Of a stretch of DNA of 6,409 bases, positions 1-5,318 are shown in pieces. The number at the start of each line of letters is the position of its first letter. Position 1 is the first letter of the stretch. The notes beneath the pieces are model-generated. The model was not told where the DNA came from. It was given only the letters and a program-made list of their open reading frames with translations, and did not search any database. The stretch lies in the NCBI GenBank assembly GCA_937896185.1, contig CALBMG010000279.1:1-6409 (forward strand), written 5' to 3'. The position numbers and the translations under genes were made by a program. This stretch comes from an uncultured Microbacteriaceae bacterium. Lineage in GTDB: Bacteria; Actinomycetota; Actinomycetes; Actinomycetales; Microbacteriaceae.

Positions 1-438
1 TTCATGAACCAGACGGAAACGGAGTTTGGCGCTCATCTTGATCAAATTCAGCAGCTTCAGTTTTTCGTCCTTGTCCGTAATCGCGTGGGCGGTGCCCCAG
101 GCCATGACGGAGCGGTAATTCACCGAATGATGGAAGCCGGAGCGCGCTTGCACCAGCGCATCCAGATGCGTGGCGGTAAGGCAGACCGGCACGCCGTCCC
201 GCTGGTTCTTGATCATCTGGCTGGCGGAGGAGCCGTGCCAGAAGATGCGGTCACCCTGACGCCAGACCAACGTGGGCGTGACGACGGGCGCGCCATCGAC
301 GATGTGGCCGACATGGGCGAGCGCCTCGCCGACATTGTTGACGCTGAGCCATTCCTGGCCGACAGCCTCGGGCACCTGCGTCAGCGCAGACCACGTAAAG
401 GTGCCGACCGGACCGAGGTAACTGTATGCCTGGCTCAT
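1..438 (-). CDS. Chimeric partial ORF: PheA-like N-terminus joined to a pyridoxamine 5'-phosphate oxidase-family domain
   Basis: This is a 146-codon reading frame, open at the left edge. It starts at ATG 438, four bases after a good Shine-Dalgarno sequence (AAAGGA). Residues 5-40 carry YLGPVGTFT (7-15) and VNNVGEAL (33-40), the signature start of bacterial prephenate dehydratase, the enzyme that makes phenylpyruvate from prephenate in phenylalanine synthesis. From about residue 42 the frame becomes a small split-barrel flavin-binding protein of the PNPOx-like family: HVGHIVDGAPVVTPTL (42-57), GDRIFWHGSSASQM (62-75), and HHSVNYRSVMAWG (103-115). None of the PheA catalytic region follows. The PNPOx part lacks its usual N-terminal strand, and its end (about 131-146) fits that family poorly. 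The ORF lies 79 bases downstream of the carboxypeptidase gene on the same strand, and that spacer shows no convincing terminator. A real fusion, a decayed pair of genes or an assembly join are all possible. The two-part homology is clear by eye; whether the product functions is unknown. Confidence 0.75.
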   Translation of the reverse strand, partial: MSQAYSYLGPVGTFTWSALTQVPEAVGQEWLSVNNVGEALAHVGHIVDGAPVVTPTLVWRQGDRIFWHGSSASQMIKNQRDGVPVCLTATHLDALVQARSGFHHSVNYRSVMAWGTAHAITDKDEKLKLLNLIKMSAKLRFRLVHE

Positions 439-442
439 GGCG

Positions 443-449
443 TCCTTTC
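443..449 (-). promoter_or_regulatory. Ribosome binding site of the chimeric left-edge gene
   Basis: Read on the minus strand this is GAAAGGA, followed by CGCC and ATG 438. The short spacing is usable and this is one of the clearest Shine-Dalgarno sites in the window. It fixes the start at 438, which is also the start expected for a PheA N-terminus. Confidence 0.7.
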
Positions 450-517
450 GTGTTGCGCGTACCCGTCAAGCCTACCCGCGCTCAGGGCGGGGGCGTCGAG
501 GCGTGGCAGCGGTTGCG

Positions 518-1258
518 CTAGTTGGCGTAGTCGGGCGCGGCGGGAAGGTTGAAGAACTTCTCGAGGGTGATGTCGGGGGTCTTGTGCAGTTCCTTGGCCA
601 ACGCCAAACCGACAAAACGGTAATGCCACGGCTCGAACATGTACCCGGTGGTGGATTTCTTGTTCCGCGGGTACCGCAGGTGAAAGCCGTACTTCCAGGC
701 GTTGGTGTTCAACCATTCACCCTCGGGGGTGTGCGCGAAGCATTGGGCAATCGTGCACCCGTTGACTCCGGCGATGTCAATGGACCACCCGGTCTGATGT
801 TCACTGTGCCCGGGCTTTGCGCTTTGCAGGTTGGCTTGAGCCACGCCCAACCGGTTTACCCAACTGTTATAGACCGACACCTGGACGCCGTACGAACGGT
901 AGCCGCTCTGAGCGACCAGGGTGATGCCGTCGGCGTTGGCCGCGGCCACCATGATCTTGTACTGGGCTGCGGCGGGGCTGCGCAGTTGCTGGGTGCCATT
1001 GGTGCCCCAGGGTTTCACCACGGTAACCAGATCGGTGGGAGCAAATTTGACAGGGTTCAGGCGACGAAGTTTGTTGGCAACGACCCACAGCGAGCTGGCG
1101 GTGTCGATGGATCGGGCCGTTTTATCAAAGGCGCGAACCGTCGCAGTCGGTGCGATTTGGGTCGGCGCCGGGATTTCGGCGGCATCGGAACCCGAGGTCG
1201 GAACACAGCCCGCGAGGACGAGGGCGGTGAGAATCGAGGTCACGAGTAACTTACGCAT
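518..1258 (-). CDS. Lipoprotein D-alanyl-D-alanine carboxypeptidase, VanY-like peptidase M15B
   Basis: A 246-residue zinc peptidase predicted to remove the terminal D-alanine from peptidoglycan stem peptides on the outer face of the membrane. The N-terminus is a lipoprotein signal (MRKLLVTSIL onward) with lipobox LAGC at 15-18, so Cys18 should carry the lipid. A low-complexity Ala/Pro/Thr linker (about 20-45) leads to the catalytic domain. Visible motifs are QSGYRS (117-122), SEHQTGWSID (152-161) with zinc ligands His154 and Asp161, and EPWH (209-212) with the general base Glu209 and third ligand His212, so the active site is complete. Cys168 and Cys173 could form a disulphide in this exported protein. 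An upstream in-frame ATG at 1279 would add seven residues before the signal peptide. I prefer 1258 because the signal peptide then begins at the Met. The gene is divergent from the DHA2 exporter. The family is well supported; D,D- rather than L,D-specificity is inferred. Confidence 0.93.
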   Translation of the reverse strand: MRKLLVTSILTALVLAGCVPTSGSDAAEIPAPTQIAPTATVRAFDKTARSIDTASSLWVVANKLRRLNPVKFAPTDLVTVVKPWGTNGTQQLRSPAAAQYKIMVAAANADGITLVAQSGYRSYGVQVSVYNSWVNRLGVAQANLQSAKPGHSEHQTGWSIDIAGVNGCTIAQCFAHTPEGEWLNTNAWKYGFHLRYPRNKKSTTGYMFEPWHYRFVGLALAKELHKTPDITLEKFFNLPAAPDYAN

Positions 1259-1265
1259 TCCCCCA

Positions 1266-1271
1266 AATCTA
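1266..1271 (-). promoter_or_regulatory. Candidate -10 element of the carboxypeptidase gene (leaderless start)
   Basis: On the minus strand TAGATT is followed by exactly seven bases (TGGGGGA) and then ATG 1258. This is the spacing expected if transcription begins at or next to the start codon, giving a leaderless mRNA, which is common in actinobacteria. The GGGGGA run could instead be read as a Shine-Dalgarno sequence, but it abuts the ATG and is too close to work well. No good -35 is visible. Confidence 0.4.
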
Positions 1272-1278
1272 GCGGGCA

Positions 1279-1284
1279 TAGGAT
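1279..1284 (+). promoter_or_regulatory. TAGGAT: candidate -10 element or Shine-Dalgarno of the DHA2 exporter
   Basis: TAGGAT ends seven bases before ATG 1292. It can be read as a -10 hexamer giving a nearly leaderless transcript. Alternatively AGGA within it (1280-1283) is a Shine-Dalgarno site eight bases from ATG 1292. Both readings point to 1292 as the start rather than the in-frame ATGs at 1283 or 1316. The same TAGGAT sits six bases before the GTG of the second exporter at 5319. Confidence 0.4.
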
Positions 1285-1291
1285 GGCAGTT

Positions 1292-2959
1292 ATGGCATCT
1301 TCTGGCGAATCTGTAATGACCAAGCGCGAAATCATGTTTGTGATGTTGGGGTTGATGTCAGGAATGTTCCTGTCCGCCCTGGACCAAACGATCGTCGGCA
1401 CCTCGATGCGCACCATCGCCGACGACCTTGACGGTCTGGCGTTACAGGCCTGGGTGACCACCGCCTACCTGATCGTCTCGACCGTCGTGACCCCCATCGC
1501 TGGCAAGCTCAGCGACATCTATGGCCGTCGACCGATCTACATCATCTCGATTGTGATCTTCCTGCTGGGGTCGCTGATGTCGGGCATGGCGAACACCATG
1601 TACGAACTGGCCGCATACCGCGCACTGCAGGGACTGGGTGGTGGTGGCCTCATGTCGCTGGCGTTCACCATCGTCGGTGACATGCTGCCCCCGCGCGAGC
1701 GCGTCAAATACCAGGGCTTCTTTATCGCCGTCTTTGGCACTTCGAGCTTCATTGGTCCGCTGATCGGCGGATTCTTTGCCGGCATGGACACCCTGCTGGG
1801 TGTTGACGGTTGGCGTTGGGTGTTCCTCGTCAACGTGCCGGTCGGAATCGTCGCGCTCTATATGGTGTGGCGCTTCCTGCACGTGCCCCAAATCAAGCAC
1901 AAGGCGCGCATCGACTATTGGGGTGTTGCTACCGTCATCGTTGCCGTCGTTCCCTTGCTGCTGGTCGCCGAACAGGGCCGCACCTGGGGTTGGGGTTCGT
2001 TTGAAGCGATCCTGTGTTACGGCATCGGTGTCGCTGGAATCGTCGGATTCATCCTCGCCGAAAAGGCCATGGGCGATGACGCCATCATCCCGCTGGGTTT
2101 GTTCAAGACCGGCACCTTTAGCCAGTTGACCGTGCTGGGAATCCTCGTCGGTTTCGCCATGTTCGGCGCCATGATGACCATCCCCTTGTTCCTGCAGCTG
2201 GTGTTGGGTTCAACCCCGACCGAGAGCGGTTTCCAGACCATCCCCATGGTCCTCGGCATGATGACGGCCACCGCGATTGGCGGCCAGTTCATCTCGCGCA
2301 CTGGGAAATATAAGCCGCTGTTGATTGCGGGCACCGGCCTGCTCGTGGTGGCATTCGGGTGGTTGGCCCAGATCAACAAAGACAGTGATGTCGGATTCCT
2401 GATGACCGGAATGGTGATCGTGGGTCTGGGACTGGGAATGCTGATGCAGACCCTGACGATTGCCGCCCAGAACGCCGTCGAGGCGCGCAACCTCGGTGTT
2501 GCCACCAGCTCGACCACCTTCTTCCGTCAAATCGGTGGCACTTTGGGTACCGCCGTGCTGTTCTCTGTGTTGTTCAGCAAAATCCCCGAGGCACTGGCCG
2601 AGATTTTCGGGCGAACCGATGTTCGCGAATCGATGATGACAGCGATGATGGACCCTGCGGTTGCCGGCGCACCGCAGAACGCGGGAATTGTCGAACTGTT
2701 GTCGGCGGGCGCATCGAACCCCGACGCCATCGCGGGTTCGCTCGAGGGCGACACCTCGTTCCTCACCGGAGCCGACGATGTGTTCACGGCACCGTTCCTC
2801 GAAGCTTTCGCCGTGTCCGCCCAGAGCGTGTACACGGTGTCGTTAATTGTCGCCGTCGTCGCGTTCGCGATGTCGTGGTTCATCAAGGCTCAGCCCCTGC
2901 GGGAGAAGAGCGCGATGGACGAAACTCACGCCGACGCTGCGGCCGCCGCGGGACACTAG
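1292..2959 (+). CDS. MFS drug exporter, DHA2 family (EmrB/QacA-like, 14 transmembrane segments)
   Basis: A 555-residue inner-membrane transporter, predicted to expel hydrophobic or cationic compounds in exchange for protons. Family marks in order are LDQTIVG (30-36, motif D1 in helix 1), GKLSDIYGRR (71-80, motif A in the loop between helices 2 and 3), AYRALQGLGGGG (108-119, motif B with Arg110), GPLIGG (155-160, motif C of antiporters), and GWRWVFLVNVPVG (173-185), all typical of DHA2. Length and hydrophobic pattern fit 14 helices. A polar stretch of about 70 residues (432-505) between the last two helices is probably outside the membrane, and a short charged Ala-rich tail ends the protein. 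The start at 1292 is chosen from the AGGA/TAGGAT placement; 1283 and 1316 are alternatives. The next gene begins 3 bases after the stop. Substrates cannot be read from sequence. No TetR/MarR-type regulator gene is adjacent in this window. Confidence 0.94.
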   Translation: MASSGESVMTKREIMFVMLGLMSGMFLSALDQTIVGTSMRTIADDLDGLALQAWVTTAYLIVSTVVTPIAGKLSDIYGRRPIYIISIVIFLLGSLMSGMANTMYELAAYRALQGLGGGGLMSLAFTIVGDMLPPRERVKYQGFFIAVFGTSSFIGPLIGGFFAGMDTLLGVDGWRWVFLVNVPVGIVALYMVWRFLHVPQIKHKARIDYWGVATVIVAVVPLLLVAEQGRTWGWGSFEAILCYGIGVAGIVGFILAEKAMGDDAIIPLGLFKTGTFSQLTVLGILVGFAMFGAMMTIPLFLQLVLGSTPTESGFQTIPMVLGMMTATAIGGQFISRTGKYKPLLIAGTGLLVVAFGWLAQINKDSDVGFLMTGMVIVGLGLGMLMQTLTIAAQNAVEARNLGVATSSTTFFRQIGGTLGTAVLFSVLFSKIPEALAEIFGRTDVRESMMTAMMDPAVAGAPQNAGIVELLSAGASNPDAIAGSLEGDTSFLTGADDVFTAPFLEAFAVSAQSVYTVSLIVAVVAFAMSWFIKAQPLREKSAMDETHADAAAAAGH

Positions 2960-2962
2960 GCC

Positions 2963-3244
2963 ATGGCCGATATCCGGATCGAGGCGGAAACCGAACGGCT
3001 CACCGCATTCGTGGGTGACGTGCGGGTCGGTTGGATGGATTTCGAGGTCGACGGTTCAACTGCTCGGCTGTACCACACCGAAGTTCCGGCGGCACAGCGC
3101 GGCACTGGCACCGGGACCCGATTGGTGCTGGCGTGCCTCGAATGGTTCCGGGACAACACGGATTACCGAATTGTGCCCTTGTGTCCGTTCATTCCCGCGG
3201 TAATGCGCCGGTTTCCCGAATACAACGAACTCCTGAGTCGCTAG
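2963..3244 (+). CDS. Small GNAT-fold N-acetyltransferase, YjdJ-like (GCN5-related)
   Basis: A 93-residue protein, full length for the short YjdJ-type GNAT group, which keeps only the core of the acetyltransferase fold. Visible features are HTEV (38-41) on the central strand, the acetyl-CoA pyrophosphate loop QRGTGTG (45-51), the following helix with LVLACLEWF (54-62), and the group's typical end VPLCPFIPAVMRRFPEYNELL (71-91 region) with Cys74. The family is expected to bind acetyl-CoA; substrates are generally unknown. The start ATG 2963 is three bases after the exporter stop, with only a weak purine-rich stretch (CGGGA near 2949-2953) upstream, so translation probably depends on the upstream gene. 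An in-frame shift of start is unlikely because the N-terminal strands are complete. The pairing with an efflux pump suggests, but does not show, a role in chemical resistance or detoxification. Confidence 0.88.
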   Translation: MADIRIEAETERLTAFVGDVRVGWMDFEVDGSTARLYHTEVPAAQRGTGTGTRLVLACLEWFRDNTDYRIVPLCPFIPAVMRRFPEYNELLSR

Positions 3245-3254
3245 GCCGCTGACC

Positions 3255-3271
3255 GGCTGGGCTTCTCAGCC
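3255..3271. terminator. Weak hairpin between converging operons
   Basis: GGCTGG (3255-3260) pairs with TCAGCC (3266-3271), including one G-T wobble, and an inner G-C closes a loop of three bases. It lies in the 72-base spacer between the GNAT stop and the stop of the lipoate ligase gene, where a bidirectional terminator would be expected. There is no T-tract on either strand, so termination by this hairpin alone is uncertain. Nothing else recognisable is in the spacer. Confidence 0.35.
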
Positions 3272-3316
3272 ATTGCGCCCCGTGCCGTCGCGGCCGTCAG
3301 GACGTCGGTGCCGTTG

Positions 3317-4366
3317 TTAGGGAACCCGGTTCAACCATTCGGTGCTCGTAAACTTTGTCGCCGCCAATTCCGTGGCCTTGGCCATCTCGTCATCTGTGAT
3401 GACACCCTGCTTCAGGCCATAACGCGAACGGAACGATTCGATCATCGCGTCGACAATCGCCTCGCGGCTCAAACCCGTCTGAGCTTTCAGCGGGTCTACG
3501 CGCTTGTTCGCGCTGGCCACGCCCTTGTCGGACAACTTTTCACGGCCGATGCGCAGCACATTGGCCATCGCGTCGCCATCCATGTCATACGCCATCGTCA
3601 CGTGATGCAGCACGGCACCAGAACCCAAACGCTTTTGGGCCGCACCGCCAATTTTTCCCTTGTCGCTGGCGATATCGTTCAGCGGTTTGTATTCGGCGGC
3701 GATGCCGAGTCCACGCAGGGTCTGAATCAGCCAGTCATCAAGAAACGCATACGAGTCAGCGAACGACATTCCCTGCACCAATTCGGCGGGGGCATACAAC
3801 GAGTGGGTGATCCCGCTTCCCATTTCGATAAACATGGCACCGCCACCGGAAATGCGGCGGTACACGGGCACCTTGCGGGCAATCGCATTGGGCATGTCGA
3901 CCTCGTTGGCGAGGCTCTGGAAACTTCCGAGAATGATGGCCGGCTCAGCCCAGTCCCAGATGCGCAGCGTGGGGCCGCGGCGACCGGCGCCCAGTTCTTC
4001 GGTGAGGACCTGATCCAGCGCGAGGTGCATCGCGGGGCTCAATGGCGGTGCGGTGACCAGCTCCCACTCGAATTCTTCAAACGAACGGGCGTGGGAAACG
4101 GCCCTGCGCACCGCAGTACCGACGGCTTCGGGGCTGAACCCCAGCATGACGACGTCATCGCTGATTGCCGCACGGACAGCGGTGGCGATTTCCTGGGCCG
4201 ACGAATTGTGAGCCAAGCCATTCAGCGCGCCCTCAATGTCGGCGAGCGCCTCGTCGGGTTCGAGAAAAAAGTCGCCCGAGATATGTGCATTGCGGAAGTG
4301 CCCGCCCTCGCTGTCGAGTTCGACGACGACGAGTTTGCCGCCGGGGACCTTGTATTCGCCGCGCAT
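3317..4366 (-). CDS. lplA: Lipoate-protein ligase A family, with the accessory (LplB/C-terminal-type) domain at the N-terminus
   Basis: A 349-residue protein predicted to activate lipoate with ATP and attach it to lysines of lipoyl domains (2-oxoacid dehydrogenases, GcvH). Residues 1 to about 65 match the small accessory domain: YKVPGGKL (5-12) and GDFFLEPDEAL (31-41). Residues about 98-310 form the biotin/lipoate ligase catalytic domain: a conserved WDW.EPAIILGSFQ block (137-150), RRISGGGAMF (170-179) as the lipoate/AMP loop, and GKIGGAAQKR (237-246) with the expected catalytic Lys238. DPLKAQTGLS (291-300) and the end TEWLNRVP also fit. In E. coli LplA the accessory domain is at the C-terminus, and in Thermoplasma it is a separate protein, so the order here is swapped. 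ATG 4366 overlaps the hydrolase stop as TAATG, with AAGGA nine bases upstream inside the hydrolase gene, indicating translational coupling. An octanoyl- or lipoyl-transferase role is the main alternative. Family confidence is high; the exact acyl substrate is inferred. Confidence 0.9.
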   Translation of the reverse strand: MRGEYKVPGGKLVVVELDSEGGHFRNAHISGDFFLEPDEALADIEGALNGLAHNSSAQEIATAVRAAISDDVVMLGFSPEAVGTAVRRAVSHARSFEEFEWELVTAPPLSPAMHLALDQVLTEELGAGRRGPTLRIWDWAEPAIILGSFQSLANEVDMPNAIARKVPVYRRISGGGAMFIEMGSGITHSLYAPAELVQGMSFADSYAFLDDWLIQTLRGLGIAAEYKPLNDIASDKGKIGGAAQKRLGSGAVLHHVTMAYDMDGDAMANVLRIGREKLSDKGVASANKRVDPLKAQTGLSREAIVDAMIESFRSRYGLKQGVITDDEMAKATELAATKFTSTEWLNRVP

Positions 4367-5238
4367 TAGTGTGATTCCTTCAGAACATGTGTGTCGATCC
4401 AGCGGACGACATCGGCATAGACCTCGTCGCGGTTCGTTTCGTTGTATACCTCGTGGCGCGCGCCGTCATACATGGTGAGCTGTGCGTTCGAATATCCCGC
4501 GGCAATGTAGCGGCGCAACAGTTCAACCAGAGATTTTTCGGAACACACCGAATCGTCGGTGCCCGAAATCAGTAGCAGAGGGATATCTGTGTGTGCGGGC
4601 TTTGGCGTGCCGTACAGTCGAAGCCCGTCGGCGAGTCCAAAAAGTTTGAGAACGTCGGCCTTGAAGGTCAACGGGTCGGCGAGGAATGCGGCGGCGACGG
4701 CGGGGTCACGCGACAGCCATTCGGAACCCGTGGAGCCCAGGTGTTTGTGCTTCGCGTTGAGGTCACCCGGGTTCATCGACCAGGGAAGGCGCAGGGCCGA
4801 CCCCGAGAATACTGCGGCATCGACATCGAGCGTGCCCGCATCGAGGGCCATTTGCCCCATCAGTGAACCCCAGGAGTGCCCGAGGAAAATCAGCGGCAGC
4901 CCAGGGTTATCGGCACGAATCATGCCAGTGAACTGGCCAATGGCAGCGACCGTGGCCCGCAGTCCGCCAGGGCCGAGCCGGCCGAGCTTCGCAAGGTTGC
5001 CGCCCCACTGTTCGCGACCCGTTTCGCCATGACCACGGTGGTCGTCGGCGTACACGGTGAACCCTTGGGTGGCGAGGGTGCGTGCGAGGTGGTCGTACCG
5101 CGCCGAGTGGTCACCCAGTCCGTGCGAAATCTGGATGATCGCTTTCGGTGATTCGGCGTGCCACACGGTGGTGTGAATCGTCACCCCTTCGGCATCGACA
5201 AAAGTGCGGTGCTCGGTGTGAACGTCTCTGTTTTCCAT
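4366..5238 (-). CDS. Alpha/beta hydrolase, monoacylglycerol lipase / lysophospholipase-like (Hydrolase_4)
   Basis: A 290-residue cytoplasmic serine hydrolase; no signal peptide or membrane helix is visible. Landmarks are the oxyanion-side ISHGLGDHSARY (37-48), DHRGHGETG (66-74), the nucleophile elbow GHSWG (120-124) with Ser122, GTDDSVCS (226-233) with Asp229 the likely acid, and GARHEVYNE (259-267) with His262, so the catalytic triad looks complete. HG.G.HS.RY and D.RGHG.S/T-type motifs are characteristic of the monoacylglycerol lipase/PldB group, which cleaves acyl esters of glycerol or lysophospholipids; other carboxylesters remain possible. ATG 5238 is chosen because GGAGG lies four bases upstream. 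The in-frame ATG at 5328 would add 30 residues of non-family sequence covering the promoter region. The gene is first of an apparent two-gene operon with the lipoate ligase. A link through fatty-acyl or lipoyl metabolism is conceivable but is inference only. Confidence 0.92.
   Translation of the reverse strand: MENRDVHTEHRTFVDAEGVTIHTTVWHAESPKAIIQISHGLGDHSARYDHLARTLATQGFTVYADDHRGHGETGREQWGGNLAKLGRLGPGGLRATVAAIGQFTGMIRADNPGLPLIFLGHSWGSLMGQMALDAGTLDVDAAVFSGSALRLPWSMNPGDLNAKHKHLGSTGSEWLSRDPAVAAAFLADPLTFKADVLKLFGLADGLRLYGTPKPAHTDIPLLLISGTDDSVCSEKSLVELLRRYIAAGYSNAQLTMYDGARHEVYNETNRDEVYADVVRWIDTHVLKESH
4376..4380 (-). promoter_or_regulatory. Ribosome binding site of lplA inside the hydrolase gene
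   Basis: The minus strand reads AAGGA, nine bases before ATG 4366, within the last codons of the hydrolase gene. This strong site decides the lplA start and, with the TAATG overlap, supports coupled translation of the two genes. Confidence 0.75.
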
Positions 5239-5242
5239 GGGG

Positions 5243-5247
5243 CCTCC
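5243..5247 (-). promoter_or_regulatory. Ribosome binding site of the alpha/beta hydrolase
   Basis: The minus strand reads GGAGG, then CCCC, then ATG 5238. This is the strongest Shine-Dalgarno core in the window, at slightly short spacing. It decides the start over the upstream in-frame ATG at 5328. Confidence 0.7.
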
Positions 5248-5254
5248 GTAATCA

Positions 5255-5266
5255 GTGTAGATACAC
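5255..5266. promoter_or_regulatory. Perfect palindrome GTGTA-GA-TACAC, candidate operator over the hydrolase promoter
   Basis: Two five-base arms are exact inverted repeats with a two-base centre. On the minus strand the site includes TACACT (5254-5259), a possible -10, with TTCCGA 17 bases upstream (5277-5282) as a weak -35. It lies in the 80-base spacer between the divergent hydrolase and MFS_3 genes, so a dimeric regulator bound here could affect the hydrolase and perhaps both. No regulator gene is in view. A 12-base palindrome can arise by chance. Confidence 0.35.
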
Positions 5267-5273
5267 GGGGACG

Positions 5274-5284
5274 CATTCGGAATG
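5274..5284. repeat. Short inverted repeat CATTC-G-GAATG in the divergent spacer
   Basis: Five-base arms surround a single central base. It sits seven bases from the GTGTA..TACAC palindrome and overlaps the candidate minus-strand -35. It could be a second operator half or a chance repeat; the evidence is only the symmetry and the location. Confidence 0.25.
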
Positions 5285-5306
5285 TTCGGGTGCAAATAAT
5301 CGCGCG

Positions 5307-5312
5307 TAGGAT
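5307..5312 (+). promoter_or_regulatory. TAGGAT: candidate -10 for a leaderless MFS_3 exporter transcript
   Basis: TAGGAT is followed by six bases and then GTG 5319, the classic distance for transcription starting on the start codon. A weak -35 (GTTCGG, 5284-5289) lies 17 bases upstream. The TAG of this hexamer is also the in-frame stop that bounds the reading frame, so GTG 5319 is the first possible start. GAGGA (5313-5317) is one base from the GTG, too close to act as a normal Shine-Dalgarno. Confidence 0.45.
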
Positions 5313-5318
5313 GAGGAT

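Noticed and set aside
475..491. CCCGC...GCGGG hairpin between the left-edge gene and the carboxypeptidase
   Set aside because: Only five pairs with a loose loop and no T-tract, and it would separate two same-strand genes. GC-rich pairing of this size is expected by chance.
4..552. A 182-codon plus-strand frame over the left-edge gene
   Set aside because: No family resemblance; the minus strand shows PheA and PNPOx motifs with a ribosome binding site.
437..1249. A 270-codon plus-strand frame opposite the carboxypeptidase gene
   Set aside because: Gly/Val/Arg-rich with no motif; the opposite strand encodes a complete M15B active site and lipoprotein signal.
1442..1900. Minus-strand frames within the DHA2 exporter, His/Asp/Gln-rich
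   Set aside because: Antisense shadow of transmembrane codons, no ribosome binding site or motif.
3308..4369. A 353-codon plus-strand frame opposite the lipoate ligase gene
   Set aside because: It mirrors the ligase gene almost exactly, has no recognisable domain, and is rich in His, Gln, Arg and Gly as expected from the antisense of a high-GC gene. The ligase has clear catalytic motifs.
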